A stretch of 64,000 nt of DNA from Emmonsiellopsis sp. PD_33 (GCA_032988165.1 JANTQF010000140.1:1-64000), one strand, 5' to 3'; positions 10,651 to 23,960 are shown, numbered from the stretch's first letter. Notes: generated by a model from the sequence alone, not told the origin. Translations and numbers: made by a program.

Positions 10651-12731
10651 CGCGGAGTAATCCTTTCTCTCATTCTTTATACTTCTTTAGAATGCAAATC
10701 GTTCCGCTCCCTGTTACCCGGGTAAAAAGAGGAATGATAGCGTCCCAACTCCACGGGGAAGGAAAGGAGGGTACAAATGGAATCTAATAATACGCTAACA
10801 ACCAAGGCACACGGTGCCCCCCAGGGCCATTAATCAACCAGACTCCTTCCGGATGCAAAGGCGTCGTCAGAGGAAAACGGTGTGGAATGAGGATCCGAGA
10901 TGCACAGAAGAGGTTGAAGGGCAGGGATACGGGGAAATAGAGGGAAATAGTGGCACAAGGCAGGTCAGCTCAATATTGAAGAGAGAGGCATCTGCGACCC
11001 CGCGGGAAAAATGGGAGAGAAAGTTGTCGACCTAAAAAAGTGGTGGAAGGTAGGGTGGTATTGGTACGATGATAGGCGAGGCCGGGGGCAAGGCGTAGAG
11101 AAGGGTTAGGAAGGGAAGAAGATAGGCCCCGCCCACAGTTTCTCAGCCTAAGATAGAGGAGGCTAGAGGTGAGAGCAACCAGCAAATGGTTCAGAATCCA
11201 AGCCAGCGGACGGGGGTTCTTCCGTTGACAGCACAGTCCTGGAGGGAATGGGGAGACACTCTAGAGCCTCATGCGATTAGCATTGGGTAACCACAGGAGG
11301 CAACAGTGCACTATACATGAGAGAAATAATCAGGGAATCCTGGATAATGTCCAGTAATAGCGTCCCCTGGATAAATATCCAGCAGTAGGGATTGAACATG
11401 GAAGAAGAATTCCGGAAGATCAAGCTGCCAGCACGATGGTATGGAGCTATCGCGACACGGCCAGGGCTAGTATTGACACGCAGTCTAGACGGCCAAAGAC
11501 ACTTTTATTCCGGAACCCAGACAGCGTAAGATTAGGCTATGTAGCCATTCTTGTTTCGACTTCGCCAGCAACGAGGAAATGAAGCTGAACAGACAGCTCC
11601 ATCACAGCCGGGAGACGTTGGGAAGCGTCGGTGCGCCAAGGCGTCGGGCCGCTTCGGGACTAGCGCGGGCGGGGCTGGCAGCGGCAATGGGGGAATTTTA
11701 TCCGCCAATCAGCGCCCGTTGTGGGGAAGCTATGGCGTCATGTACCTCGGGGTCTCGACACAGCGTAGAATTGCGGGGAGTGACATGCAGCTACCTCTGT
11801 TGAATCCCACAATCTGACCACAGCAGTTTTATCACCACAGATTGTATTTTATGCAATGAATGCGTATATATACTAAGCTGCATTTCGATCTATGACCTTC
11901 GATAGAGTTGCTTGATTCAGCCATCGCAAACTTTATCTTCCCCAATCGTCCCAGTCCCTGCAAAGTCTCAGACATATTAGCCGAACATCAAAGCCGTTCG
12001 CAAATCGTCATCGGCCGGAAAATCTCCTGAGTTTGATATCTCATCTCTTCAGCGTTCCTTTGTGGTACCCTTCTTTGTCCAGTTCATTGCCTTGGATGAA
12101 ATGTATCTTCGTACTGATCATCCAGACCCAGAGGAAAACATCAGACATATAGAAAATATACTGAAATAGATAACCTAGAATGACTTGCCTTAATATTCAA
12201 TATATTGACGTGCATCCGGATTCGAGACTCGTGCTCTCATGGCCCTCGAATTTCTATTTCTGAATGAGTTCTGGAAGAAGGGCTTGCTCATGATCGTTAG
12301 CAGGGTAATGGATGAATTGACGCCCACTAATTTGATCTGCTTCGTTCGTCTCGATTCCTCTGGTCATCGTTTTGTTGATCTCCGTTCGACGGCAGCGGGC
12401 CCAAAGTGGCATAGGAACAAAACTATGAAGCTGGCGATGATCAGACACATGCCGGTATTGCCACTGGGGGACTGCAATTCACGGAAAAACACAGCCGTGG
12501 CGCCATCCGTCCCACGATAGGATAGGAGGAGAAGCTGCGGTGGGACCCATCATAGGGAACTGTCCTTGCAATTGTTGAGAACCCCGCTTGATTCTCAGGC
12601 AAATAGTGAGCCCATTAGCGGTTTTAAATAGTTCGACTGACGCCCCGGTTTGTCCATTTCGTTGGTGTTATCCCATATATCCGCTGCACCGAGGTAATGA
12701 GGTGGTGCACAAAAAGTGGCATCCCCTTCTT
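10651..12731. other. Two-kilobase spacer upstream of the QutR-like gene
   Basis: The first part should be the QutR-like promoter: on the minus strand a TATAAAG-like motif (about 10,675) and a pyrimidine-rich tract precede the ATG. Beyond that are only short frames without recognisable motifs, for example 11,579-11,803 and 12,239-12,520 on plus. I see no convincing gene, tRNA or repeat. Confidence 0.5.
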
Positions 12732-13145
12732 TTATCCTGAAGCCATGTGTAACACATTTAGATGGGGTGAATGGATATCCTGAATCGAAGCTTGAGGTTC
12801 ATTAGGGAAAACGCTGTTGCTTCCGCGAAGGAAACTATGGGAAGCCGTATATGGCCGTATGGAACTGCGGCCATTGCCAATACCCACTGCCCTGCCACCG
12901 AGGAAAGAGATACCATTTGATGACAACACATTGCAATCCCCATGGCCTTTCTTAGCCACGTAATAGTAGGCAGCCAAGTCCTCTTTAAATGTCACCCAAG
13001 CCTCCATACGAGCATGCTTCCCTGATGGATAGTATTCTTCTTCGACGTATAGTGTTGAATCGGCGGGATCCGAACAACGAACTAGAGACTGGGAGACATG
13101 AGCCGGAACATCTGGAAATGATGGTGCCGCGGTCTCTTTCGACAT
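12732..13145 (-). CDS. Small hypothetical protein
   Basis: A 137-codon frame opening with MSKETAAPSFPDVPAHVSQS and containing VEEEYYPSGKHARMEAWVTF and YYYVAKKGHGDCNV. Composition is protein-like and codon use resembles the neighbouring genes, but there is no domain I know, no signal peptide and no membrane segment. A GT at ATG|GTATCTCTT and an AG at CATAG|TTTCC inside the frame could mark an intron, so the C-terminal half is uncertain. It could also be a chance ORF. Confidence 0.35.
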   Translation of the reverse strand: MSKETAAPSFPDVPAHVSQSLVRCSDPADSTLYVEEEYYPSGKHARMEAWVTFKEDLAAYYYVAKKGHGDCNVLSSNGISFLGGRAVGIGNGRSSIRPYTASHSFLRGSNSVFPNEPQASIQDIHSPHLNVLHMASG

Positions 13146-14157
13146 AACTTTCTCCAGTACGTGGGGTTCTCCTATTTCCTGGGTTCGAAAAATGGAAAAA
13201 GAACCATTGAGCTAGCAGATTTGGTGGAAGCCGGCGATGTACTCTCCACTATTCGCATAGTAGCACCATCTCAACGGTCCTAGTTCTCACATCAATGCTC
13301 AGACTGTGTACGTATATCAAAGAGTATGGCAAAGCCATGCACCTCTTGGGTTGGGGGGGGTGGGGATTCATCAAGTTCGCTAACTTTCTCATATCTCCAA
13401 CCCGCGAAAGAGGCCAAAATTAGGAAAAACAACTCCCATCAAAACAATGAGATATAAAAGAAGAAAAAATTATTCCGTGCCCGGCAACGGAACACGGCTA
13501 TATCTTCTGAAACAGCTTCAGACTGAGTTACCGACTGGTAGGCGGTCAAATCACGAGCGCGTTGCTTGAGCTTCCAAGAGAGATATCTAGCCGCGCGTAG
13601 CGGAAAAAGCTAAAAAATAATAAAGCTTCAGAATGAACCAAGGGACTCCTATTTAACGGCCCGACTGGCCGAACCGAACCGAAGAACCCTGTTACTGGCG
13701 TACGGTGATGACAAAATCCGGGCTGGCGCGGAAGTCATGTTCAACTTTGAACGCCGACAGCTTCGTATGTTTTTCCTTCACCGCTCTTCCATTGAGAAGG
13801 GATGGAAGTCATAAGAGGGCACACTGGTCATATCGGCACGTTTCGCATATGGGTGTATGGGTCTCACCTGAAGTTTCCTGTTGAGAGATGCTCACCTATC
13901 AATGATCAAGAAGCTGGACTCTTTTTGATATCGAGGCGGGCCTTCTTGTTTGACCAAATAGGCTTAGTGGATTTCCTATTGAGGATTAGTCCATCTCAGA
14001 TAGAAAGCAATATATTGCTCTCCCACTGTTCCTGATCATTCCTAGAGAGTAGGGTGGCCTGTTTTATTTTTATTGAAATGATGTGTGTGGCAAGTATCTC
14101 CTTCTGTGCACAAAAGACTTAGTTGACATAGATTGCCCTAGATAGATGAGAACAATT
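13146..14157. other. Transition zone left of the CpG-free island
   Basis: Ordinary CpG-containing DNA up to the last CpG at about 14,157-14,158, after which CpG disappears. It contains a G-rich run (13,351-13,364) and no ORF with coding character. Confidence 0.5.
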
Positions 14158-14339
14158 CGCGGAGAAAAAATATATATATATCCATACTGGATTTTTGTGA
14201 GACTGTTCCACCATGGATCCACCATGGAAACACTGTTGCTCTGATAGAGTGCTCTGAAATTAACATCTGTGATGATATTATCACTATTTTTGGAGCATGT
14301 AAACCAAAGAACCATGTAAATATATTGTAATGTTATAAC

Positions 14340-14640
14340 TACACTTCATGAAGTGCTCTGACTATACTTCATGAAGTGCTCTGATTATGCTCCATATAAT
14401 ATAATGTTTCTGCAATGCTCCATGTAATGCTCCATCCACATTTATATATATATAATGCCCTGACTACTACCATGCTCCATGTAATGCTCCATCAATATTT
14501 ATATATATATAATGCTCTGACTATGATAATGCTCCAACTGCAATAATGCTCTGACTACAATAATGCTCTAACTGCTATAATGCTCCAACTGTGATAGTGC
14601 TTTAACTGTAATAGCACTCTGACTACATTATATTTAATGT
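14340..14640. repeat. Short irregular tandem repeats of a TGCTCTGAC/TGCTCCA motif
   Basis: About 300 bases built from diverged copies of roughly 20-30 nt units such as AATGCTCTGACTACAATA and AATGCTCCAACTGCAATA, mixed with TATATATA stretches. No coding potential. It lies at the left end of the island and may be subterminal sequence of the neighbouring DNA element. Confidence 0.6.
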
Positions 14641-14666
14641 CCTCATGTAAACACAGCAATGACTAC

Positions 14667-14860
14667 CATGGAACCATCATATAATCACTGTAGTAGCACA
14701 GTTGGAGGACTAGAGCATGGTTTAGACATGGTGGAATCATCATGTAATCACTGCAGTAGTATGGTTGGAGGATCAGAGCATGGTTTAGACATAGTGAAAT
14801 CATCATATAAATATTATGGTAACACAGTCAGAGCATCAGAGTATGATTTAAACATGGTTA
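14667..14860. repeat. 63-bp tandem repeat, three copies
   Basis: Diverged copies with a period of 63 nt begin near 14,670, 14,733 and 14,796. Each contains GAAYCATCATRTAATCACTG-like sequence followed by GTTGGAGGAYYAGAGCATGG-like sequence. Because 63 is a multiple of three the array stays open in one plus frame (14,659-14,868, 69 codons), but there is no evidence that it is translated. Confidence 0.75.
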
Positions 14861-15264
14861 TAATATGATTGAAGTATGGTTAGATCACTGTTTGACTACA
14901 GTCTGATTATAAAGTAATTTTCAGTCTAAATATACATTCTTTCAGAGACATCCATCATTAATTTCACATTTAGTAGTGTATCTACCAAATTGATCCATAG
15001 CTACCATCATTGCTGCCATTGACAGGGTAAAGCTGCTACAAGTAAAGAAAAATTGGCTCTGATAATCTATTTGGGGGGTGAGGATTGAGATGATGTTGCC
15101 ATTCAGGAGTTCAAGGATCAAGGTGATGTTGTCATTTGGGGATTTGAGGATTAAGGTGATGTTTGCTTGGGTAATGATCTCACATCTAGCAGTGTTAGGG
15201 GAGGAAAGAACCTTGGAAAGGAAACATCAGCTTCAATAAGTATGATATATGGGGAGATACTCAC

Positions 15265-16060
15265 TAAAAATAAGTGTTTTCTTTCCTACTCTGCTGGAGA
15301 AATGAATCTGATTGCAGCTCTATACTTCTTGAGTTCATGGTTGAATAATATCTTGGTAATAATAGTGGTCCAGGTGTGTGCCTGCACTGCTGTTATTATC
15401 AAAATATCATTTAATCATAGACTCAAGAAGTACAGAGCAGTAATCAGGTTCATTTCTTCAGCAGCTCTCAGATTCCCCAGTAGTAGAATATACCTCTTTT
15501 ATATACCAATAAATCTTCATGGCATGCTTCCTGTTGATTGGGCATTTAAGTGAATTCCCACTATACTGGACAAATGCACTCAATCACCACTTTATACATT
15601 GAAATATCAGCTCTGACAATCATGATATAGAGAGAGATACTCACTAAAATGAACTAGAATGCTGCAGACACTGTTCTCCACATCCCTCTACCTAAATACA
15701 GCTGAAGTTGAGTATGAAGTCAAGCTAGATCATTTGCAGTGAACTCAATTGTCTTTCCTAGAACACCATAGATACTATCTTGTTTTATCAGTTCTTCAAT
15801 GGATAATGCTGTAATGTCTTTAACATCAGGATATACTGCCTTCACCCTCATAATGGTAATTGCAACATTGGAATCATCCTGATATTATCCTTCATTATGG
15901 TGAGTCTGAATCTCATTAAAAATAAGTTTAAGTTTCTTTTCCCACTCTGCAGGAGAAATGAACTTGATTGCTGCTCTATACTTCTAGGGTTCATGATTGA
16001 ATGAGATCTTAGTAATAATGATGGTGCAGGCACATATATTATTAGTTAGGACAAGGCATT
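15265..16060. repeat. Two diverged direct copies of about 140 bp
   Basis: 15,265-15,410 and about 15,915-16,040 share TTTCYTTCCYACTCTGC, GGAGAAATGAA and GCTCTATACTTCT in the same order, followed by related TTGAATRATATCTTRGTAAT-like sequence. They are separated by about 655 bp. Probably duplicated non-coding transposon sequence. Confidence 0.5.
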
Positions 16061-16192
16061 CTTCATTGAGAACTGTATTTATTAATGACAATTTACCAGC
16101 CCCCATGCTTCTAACAACACTAATTATAATTAGTACAGCTTTTAACTTCATCTTCAGGTTCTCCACATCCCTCAACCACTGGTTTTGACAAT

Positions 16193-16416
16193 AAGCAGCA
16201 GCTCAGGTTGATAATGAGCAGCAGCTCAGGTTAACAATAAATAGCAGCCTAGGTTGACAATGGGTGGCAGCCCAGGTTGACAATAAGCAGCAGCCCAGGT
16301 TGATAATAGGTAGCAGCCCAGGTTGATGATGAGCAGCAGCCCAGATTGATAATAGGTAGCAGCCCAGATTGATAATAGGTAGCAGCCCAAATTGATGATG
16401 GGTAGCAGCCCAGGTT
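16193..16416. repeat. 24-bp tandem array, about nine copies
   Basis: Units of the form CAGCAGCCCAGGTTGATAAT with small variation repeat every 24 nt. On the minus strand the array is open in all three frames (repeats such as INLGCYLLSTWAA), the expected by-product of a period divisible by three with no stop in the unit. It lies just left of the degenerate DNA-transposon genes. Confidence 0.85.
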
Positions 16417-16574
16417 GCAGTGAGCCTGTACAGGCATCCATTTTTAGTGGATGTAATAACTTGCAAGTAGTCTGCTAAAAGAGAAAGAAAATAGATTGAT
16501 GGTATCAGCACAGGTACAGGATAAGTACAGGTAGAGAAAAGAAGACTAGGTAAGGAATGCCCTTGACAATTTTA

Positions 16575-16840
16575 AATGTAATATGGGTGAATGGGAAACA
16601 TCAGCTCCAATAGTCATTATATAGGGGGGAATACCCTTGGTGATTTGAATGCAATATGGGTGAATGGGAAACATCAGCTCCAACAGTCATTATATAGGGG
16701 GGAATACCCTTGGTGATTTAAATGCAATGTGGGTGAATGGGAAATATTAGCTTCAACAGTCATTATATAGAGGGAATACCCTTGGTGATTAGGATGCAAT
16801 GCAGGTGAATGGGAAATATTAGCTTACCTAGTAGTGAAAT
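16575..16840. repeat. 73-bp tandem array, three and a half copies
   Basis: GGGTGAATGGGAAAYATYAG starts at about 16,585, 16,658, 16,731 and 16,803, each copy containing CAGTCATTATATAG and AATACCCTTGGTGATT. Non-coding; probably part of the same repeat-rich end as the 24-bp array. Confidence 0.8.
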
Positions 16841-16955
16841 ATATCTCTTTTATATATCAATATATCTCCATGGCACACTTTCATTTCCTGAGTATTCAGT
16901 CTCATCTCATAGAATTAGGTATATCAGCTCATACTCACTATTATAGAGACATCTT

Positions 16956-17510
16956 TCAGAAATTGAACCTAATATAGGCCTCTCCATTGAGCCTATAGGC
17001 ATCACTTGGTAGATTAACATTACAGCACATATCAGTCATCTTCAGGATATTTACTGGGTCAAGTGCCAGATCACTTGATAAATCAATATTATAATATATA
17101 TTAGTGATCTTCAGGATATTCACAGGGTCAAGCATCAGATCACTTGGTAAATTAATGTTACAACACATATTAGTGATCTTCAGGATATTCACAGGGTTAA
17201 GTGCTAGATCACTTGGTAAATCAATGTTATAACACATATTGGTGATCTTTGGGATATTTGCAGGGTCAAGTGCTGGGTTATAGGTGGGGGTGTTACCCTG
17301 TATTTGGCCCTGAATGCTACTCATTGTGGGAGACATTGAGGCCTGCTCTGGGCTTATTGCATGAGATTGCATAGGAGAGCCTATTAGTAAACCTTGCCTA
17401 CAAGGTGCACTAGATGGGCTATCATACTGAGTAGGTGTTGGTGCAGGAGTCTCCTGCTTCTGAATGCATTGTTTTTTCACCTTACAGCATCATTTTCCAG
17501 CACCAGACAT
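16956..17510 (-). pseudogene. Small repeat-protein gene beside the degenerate transposase
   Basis: From ATG 17,510 the frame reads MSGAGK, one TGA (expected Arg), then CCKVKKQCIQKQETPAPTPT. A Ser/Pro/Gln-rich stretch and four tandem 23-residue repeats of the type DPVNILKITNMCYNIDLPSD follow before the stop at 16,956. Only that one TGA breaks the frame. Function unknown. It is co-oriented with and directly downstream of the transposase-like pseudogene, so it may be a second gene of that element. Confidence 0.5.
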
Positions 17511-17649
17511 TATGACTGATTATCATGAAGAGGATGCAGTCTGAATGATGATGATCAGCTGCTACCAGTGTGAAAGAAGAGAATGGTTATGCACAGGGTA
17601 ATCTTATAGATTGACTTATTAGTTGCTGCTAAAGAGGATTTCAGGATTT

Positions 17650-20600
17650 AGGAGCAGCTAAAAAAATGACACATTCCATGTACAGTGTAAAAGCTTGATG
17701 CCTTTAGGGCTATATCATAACCTGCCCCTAGACTTATGTTGGACTGGTATAACATAGAGACTTGGTTTCCACACAGCAGGAAGGTCAATTATTGTGTAAT
17801 CCCCAGAATCATCACTTAGAATTGGTAGGCCTAATAACCCATTGAATCTAGTTAGACTCACCAATGTGACTGCAAAAAAGACCTGATCACTATGTCCATA
17901 TAAGTTATAAATAAAAACAGCTTGGATCTAATTAATTTTTGAATTTCTATACTCAATAACATCCCCTTATATAAGTATTATCTGACAGGTTTCATTACTG
18001 TATAATAAATAAGCATATAATCAACAGTGTCCTAATGAGAATGAGAGATGGTACTTAGATATAAAAGTAATTTTTCAGTAAAATCAGAGTGGCCTTGGCC
18101 CTGGTTCCAGGATGGATGGTTTATTCCAGTCAAGACTGTATGCCTGTCTTAGTTTTTGAAGGAATGGGTGGACATTTAGAAGGTTTGATATCCAATTTAT
18201 CAGAATTCCCAGTATATTCATGCCATTCTTTAGTGACAGTAAAGATATAAGGTTTACCTACAGGGATTTCCAGGTATAATCTGGAAGGTTCTCCAGCACA
18301 CATGATTCATCAGTTGAAAGAACATCATTGGATTCACAGTCATCAACCTGAATTAGATTGGTCAGGAGGGCAGGACAATGTTCATGGATTTTCCTTAACC
18401 TCTCTCCAAGTTCTGGCTGAGAGTCATTAAATGCACCATGAAAAGCAAGCTGAACTGTCTAATGAAAACTCTCCTGTTAAAGTAATATCTTTTCAATGTC
18501 ACAATGATTTGTATGGTAGACTAGTTATTTATAATCTCTGTGTTTATCCTCCCCCATCAATATGTTGCTGTTGTTGGTAGTTTCATATTCCCTGATTTCA
18601 TCAACATAGTGCAGTCTAATATGCATATTCAGTTAGTTTTTCATTCTGATGAAGAATGCACCTTTTTTCATAGAGAGAGCTGAGTCTTACTTCAGATCTT
18701 CTGCCATGATAAAGGTAGAATATCCATCTGGTCTGATTGATATCAACACCTGACTCAATGCTGAGGATACTTATCAGCTCTGACTTACTAACCCTGTATG
18801 AGAAGGAGCCTGGGCTTGTTGTACTGTATTTACTGCTGCATCTAGGAAGAACTGTAGATATTAATGAATAATGATAATGATTTATCAGATTTCTTTTGGG
18901 TCATGAACAGCTAGGTTATGTGATAGCAAGATTGAATTGCTTCTTGCAATTACCATAAATACATTAATAGTCAAGTTTACCACTGGGGTACCAAGTTTTG
19001 AGAATGCCAGTGAGAGTGCTCTATGAATTTGATCTTTAAGCTATAAACATTTAAGGCCACATTGCAATATAAGTGGTATCAGAATAGATGCCTGAGCATG
19101 CTCTTGCAGTTAGTACTTCTCTAGATGGGTAAGAGGTGACTGTAGGCATGCCCATTCTCAGGGGAAAGAAAAGGTCTACAATATTCAGAGGTACTCAGTC
19201 TTTCTAACTAGAGTTAATGTTGATTCCACCAGCACAGAATGAGCCATTTTTGAAATCCCTGAATACTTGCTGTGTGCAGGATTAGATGGGAAGAATGTAA
19301 CCAGATTTAAACTTAGGCATATCTTAAATAGGCAAGAGTTGTTGTCTGCTAATTTACTCCTCTATCACAGCTCCTTTCTCTTTGTTAGATTCAGAGCACT
19401 CTCTGTCTGGTGTTGGACCTGTTGAGTGTCATGATGATAGCACCCATTTTGAATGATATTAAATGACAAATTCAATCTCTTTTGGTCCCCAACCAGACAG
19501 CTCCAACATAAGTACTCTGCACTTGGGCCTTTGATACCAGCATTCCCATTCTACTGTGGCATGTCACCAATAAATGATAAGTAGGAAGAAATGATTCAAA
19601 TAGTGTCATCATTAATATTAATCAGGATGCTCTCACTGTCCAACTGTAGGAATCCAGAGGATAAGGCTCTAACAGTATCTGAAAAGTTTATATCATGTGG
19701 ATCAAATGTCACTGTGAATAGGTTATTGCACTTCTTGCATTCAGCTGCACTCAGAGCTGAGATCCAGTACATGCCCATTAAACTCTGATATATATTCCAA
19801 TAGAGGTTAAACCCATCAATAAAAAGCTGATAAGGAAGGAACAATACTTTCTGCCCTCCAGTAAAGATATTCTTCAAGAACTTCCTCTCATGGACTACAA
19901 TCTTTAGCTCTCTACATATTGGTGTTGATCTGCAGTATGGCTGAGTAGTGGCTGAAGCCACATGGAGAACCCTCTGAAGGAAAAGATCAGGAGTAGAATT
20001 CTCAGTTGGGAAGGTGTTGTTGGTTTCATTAAAGATATAATTAATAAAGATGTAGGCTCTGGATAGAACAGAGCTTGCCAGAATGGTATTTAATATGTTA
20101 CTCTCAATTAAAATTATCTCACATCAATGGAAAGGTGAATGAGGACTCTGAAAATTAGATCCTTCTGCATTCAGAGTTGAGTACTACATGGTAGATTGAA
20201 TCTGCAAAACAGTCTTGTTGAAATATGAGGATATCTCCCATCTATCCTTTCCAATAAACTGTACTCTGCTCATATGATTGAAGTTGGTCTTGTCTGGTCA
20301 TCTGCATGGACATTTATCATTTTCACACTGGTACCATATGAAATTGGAGGGGAAAATCAGTTCACTGGTGGAAGGATACAAGGTAAATTCCTCAGAGCAG
20401 TGTTTAATTGAGCTTCCTCAGCTATGTGAGTGCTATAGTTCCATAGGGGAGTCAACAACTTCTGCCATCCTAATGTGCATGTGCTGTTGAAACCTCTGGG
20501 ACCTAACAAGCCTTGACACCAATGAGATCATGTCTTGGAAGTATAAGAACATCAATGTATAATTGGTAAGGTATTTTTCAGCATGAGAGAATGTCAGCAT

Positions 20601-21440
20601 CTGATCTGGAGAGATAATCAGAATCTGTGTGCAGTGTAGTGGAAGAATCAGGAACTGCACCCTACATTTCTTTTTTAGATTTAACAGTCCATTGGGGAGG
20701 TTATGGATCAGAGTGATATCCTTCAGAGTCCAGAGAATCTACAGTAATAACTGATATAGCTCTTGAGATATCCCAGTAGACTCTGTCCACAAAGTGAAGG
20801 CTGTTGTAAAAGGATCCATACAATCCTTATCCTGTTTATGAATAAGAAGCTCCACAGGGTTGTTGACTATGTAAATACAATTAGCTTTATCATTGATGTG
20901 TGATGAGGTTATTAGATTATTACCTTGGATAGTTGGATCAGAGGAATTAACCTCTTGGACCTCAGAGTTTCTGGCCTCTTGGGCCCCCAGAGGATGTTTG
21001 GATGTGGCATTGATGTTGTCTATTTTATCCTTCTTGGTCTCAGTATAATGATCCACATTGTTATCAATGTTATCATTCATGGTATATTCATCATCAGCCA
21101 ATTTATGAGCTGCCTGGGCAGTGTTTAGAAGCCAATGTATTGTGTTTGCTTCCTCATTTGATTTGCAGAGCTCATTGTTGGAGTATGTAGCATCTCCATT
21201 ATCATTATTTTTAGTGGGCTGGTCAGGTTGATCTGTTGCCTGATTTTCTAAGTTAAAAGATCAAGTAAATAATTGAATTAGAATATAAATACATACCTCT
21301 GCATCATCTGGTATGGGCTCTAACATAAAATCCCAAGATCCCATGTCATAATCAAATGTTGGATTATTTATATCAGTATTGATGTAGTTTTCAGAGGTGT
21401 CCTGTGGTAATTTCAGACATCAGCCTCTTGGAGCTGAGCA
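17650..21440 (-). pseudogene. Degenerate DNA-transposon protein (Tnp2/Plavaka/KDZ-like, tentative)
   Basis: A minus-strand coding frame broken by many stops but with long protein-like stretches. The clearest part (19,961-19,500) has LPYQLFIDGFNLYWNIYQSL, the context ECKKCNNLFTVTFDPHDINF and then FIGDMPQ followed by NAGIKGPSAEYLCWSCL. That order (D-G-F, phenylalanine-rich block, GDMPQ, N-A-G, C-x2-C) is what I associate with large fungal Tnp2/Plavaka-like transposases. An acidic N-terminal region (21,101-20,740) follows a 49-nt intron (21,248-21,296). The end lies somewhere between 18,200 and 17,600. The protein family should be confirmed by profile search; an inactive mobile-element protein is the safer part of the call. 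Confidence 0.5.
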
Positions 21441-21444
21441 CTTG

Positions 21445-23960
21445 TTTGCTCCATGAAGGGTGTGTTTTCTAAGACAGTGAAGGCTGTGTATGGTCATATT
21501 GCAGGTTGGATTTTTTCAGAGGGAAAAGTGGGAAAATTGGAAAAGGAGTATGAATATGATAGCTTCAAAAAAAGAAATGGGGCTAAATGTATACTAAATG
21601 CACCTCTGAAAATAAGGGTCCCAAGTTATGTTGTCTAGTAGAACTATGAACTTTAATCTTTTTCATTTTCTTTCATTATCTGCAGGTTTCCTTCTCCATC
21701 AGATACAATTTCATTTTCATATCATTACCTGGCCTACTCACTACCCAGTCATGTCTGCCATTAACTCCTTCAGTTTAGAATTGAGTAGTATGGTTAGTTT
21801 CTGTTCCACAAATAAGAACTTTATGGATGTATTGCTAACCAGAAGTAGTCTGATGGCTAGGGAGATAGGCTTCCTCCTGTGGACCCTGCATTTACTAGGA
21901 GCAGCAGCATATTAATAGAAAGCCAGAATCACATAAGTAGCATATCCTCTAATTTCAATGGACAGCATAATCAGGTTGTGTCAGGGTCCTATGAGTAGAT
22001 GAATCACACACAGGAGAGGAACCTTCAGCAGCAGACAAGATGGTCATATCTCCTTACATTCTCTAGGGAAGTGGATGAACTGGTATCACAGGTGTTTCAG
22101 GATTACAGTCATAAATCATGTATGTGGACCATAGCATGGAACAGCACACTCAACAATTTTTGGATGTGGAAATGCAAGACACTTGGCTATATGAAGGTAA
22201 GAGTTAACTCAGATACTCAGTGGAATCCAACTGAAAACCCAGCTGAAGTCAGCCATGGGTTAAGATAAATCTGAAGAGGATTGATGGAGATTTAATGATA
22301 GGCAGAGAAATATGAAATATGAGCTGATTGATAATTCTAGGAGAACATCATTATGATGGGCATGGAAATGGATTTCAGAGATGATGACTCTGAATACTGA
22401 CCTGGTTATCAACTATGAGGATCAATAATCAGCCATTTTATATACAGGATGTTTGGCAGGATTACTGATGGGGATTCAGAGTGCTTATGATCAGTTGATA
22501 AAGCTCCAACTTGAATTGAATAGGAAATATTATGGTGCTGGGCTGTGTAGTTGACACTGTCTATGGGTATTTTAAAGTCAGAATAAACTGCTAACCTGTT
22601 GGTTTTATCACAGGAACATGTTCAGCAGGAAAAAGAGCTGAATAAAGCCAGCCATTCAGAATGTAGCATGTATAACTGCACTGATGAGGAGGGTATCTTC
22701 CAGCATTTCTTTCAGGGATTCACTTCAGATAAGTTTCATCAGGTGTTCTATTAGACTGGGCTGATCCTGGACTATGAACAGTCCAATTTCATAGGGTAAT
22801 GATATATCAAACATACATGTTGGCACCTGCAATCCTGAAGATCAATGGCTTATACCTCACCTAGAAATATATGTGAATCTTGCTACCTAGGTTAAGCTGT
22901 GGGATGATCTAGTTGAAAGGGATGAGGATAGATGTATCCAAGTTGGAGCATGGGATGAAGTTATTGATTTTTGGGACCATATGGCCTCTGCAGAACAATA
23001 CAGTGGTGTAGGCTAGAGGAACTTTGCAGAGCTGATTACCCATTGAAAATCTAAAAAGAAATAGAAGTTCAATTCTGAAGTTAAGAAGGCTGTGAAGAAG
23101 AAGATATACTTTGTCTCCATCTCAGGGCAGATAGGATCTGTGGCTTTGTAAGGTATAACTTATGGCTTTGGATGTGGGATGTGGATCAGTAGCACTGAGT
23201 GCATTTTCAGAGCATATTTCTTCCATGAAAACCTGGATAAAATGAATTGCTGGTTGCAGAGCTGAATGTATTGAATAGAGAATAAAGGATTTAATGGTTT
23301 CATCATGGAGGAGACAATTCTAATGTATGGTTGGAGAGAATGCATGGGTGAGGATTTTCAACTGAGTAGTTATATATTCATTTTGGATTGCTTTCTATAT
23401 ATCTTCCATATAGTATTAGTTTAATTTCAGTATATTCACTGCTGCCAGGTAGTAAAATGAAGTATTTATAAAGCATTCCCAATATCTATCTTAATGATAT
23501 GATGGAGGGTGTGGGAAATTACTGCACCTACTCTTTGTTGTTGGTATGCACTTACTTCACAGATCTATATATATATATTTTGGAGCTATTAATAGCTAGT
23601 TCACATGCATATTCTGAAAATGGTGAGGGTCCATATCATATATTATCTTAAAAGACATCAGTATGAGCTCATTCCATAGTTGTATTTGAGTTGGCTGGTT
23701 TAGTATATAGAAAATAAAAAGAGATGATGTTGATTTCAGAGGTGAACTGGAAGTGAGTAAACAAAGTGATATATTAATTGCCAGGCAGGGTGGTCAGGTG
23801 ACACCCAATTCATTACAAAATGCCCACCTTTTCCTCTTTCTCTTCCTCTTTCTTCTTCTTCAACCATGCACCTAATAGCCCAACATTTATCTACCCCCCT
23901 CCCCCCCCTGTGAGTATCAGAATTTGTCCTCCCCTCCCTTGCTCACCTCAAAAGATCAGG
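21445..23960. other. Unresolved degenerate transposon DNA
   Basis: CpG-free and AT-rich, with plus-strand protein-like pieces. Examples are MKGVFSKTVKAVYGHIAGWI (21,453 onward), SYLLTFSREVDELVSQVFQD (about 22,050) and WDEVIDFWDHMASAEQYSG (about 22,950). I cannot join them into one gene or name a family. They could be a second gene of the element that carries the 17.6-21.4 kb transposase-like frame. The last 150 bases are pyrimidine-rich, with C-runs near 23,896-23,909. Confidence 0.4.

Noticed and set aside
14659..14868. 69-codon ORF of three repeats
   Set aside because: Open because the 63-bp repeat period is divisible by three; no start context or homolog.
16203..16511. Three overlapping minus-strand ORFs of Leu/Cys/Gly/Ala-rich repeats
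   Set aside because: They are by-products of a 24-bp tandem array, open in all three frames.
16193..16840. Possible CRISPR-like direct repeats
   Set aside because: Repeats are adjacent and diverged without unique spacers, and the genome is fungal with introns.
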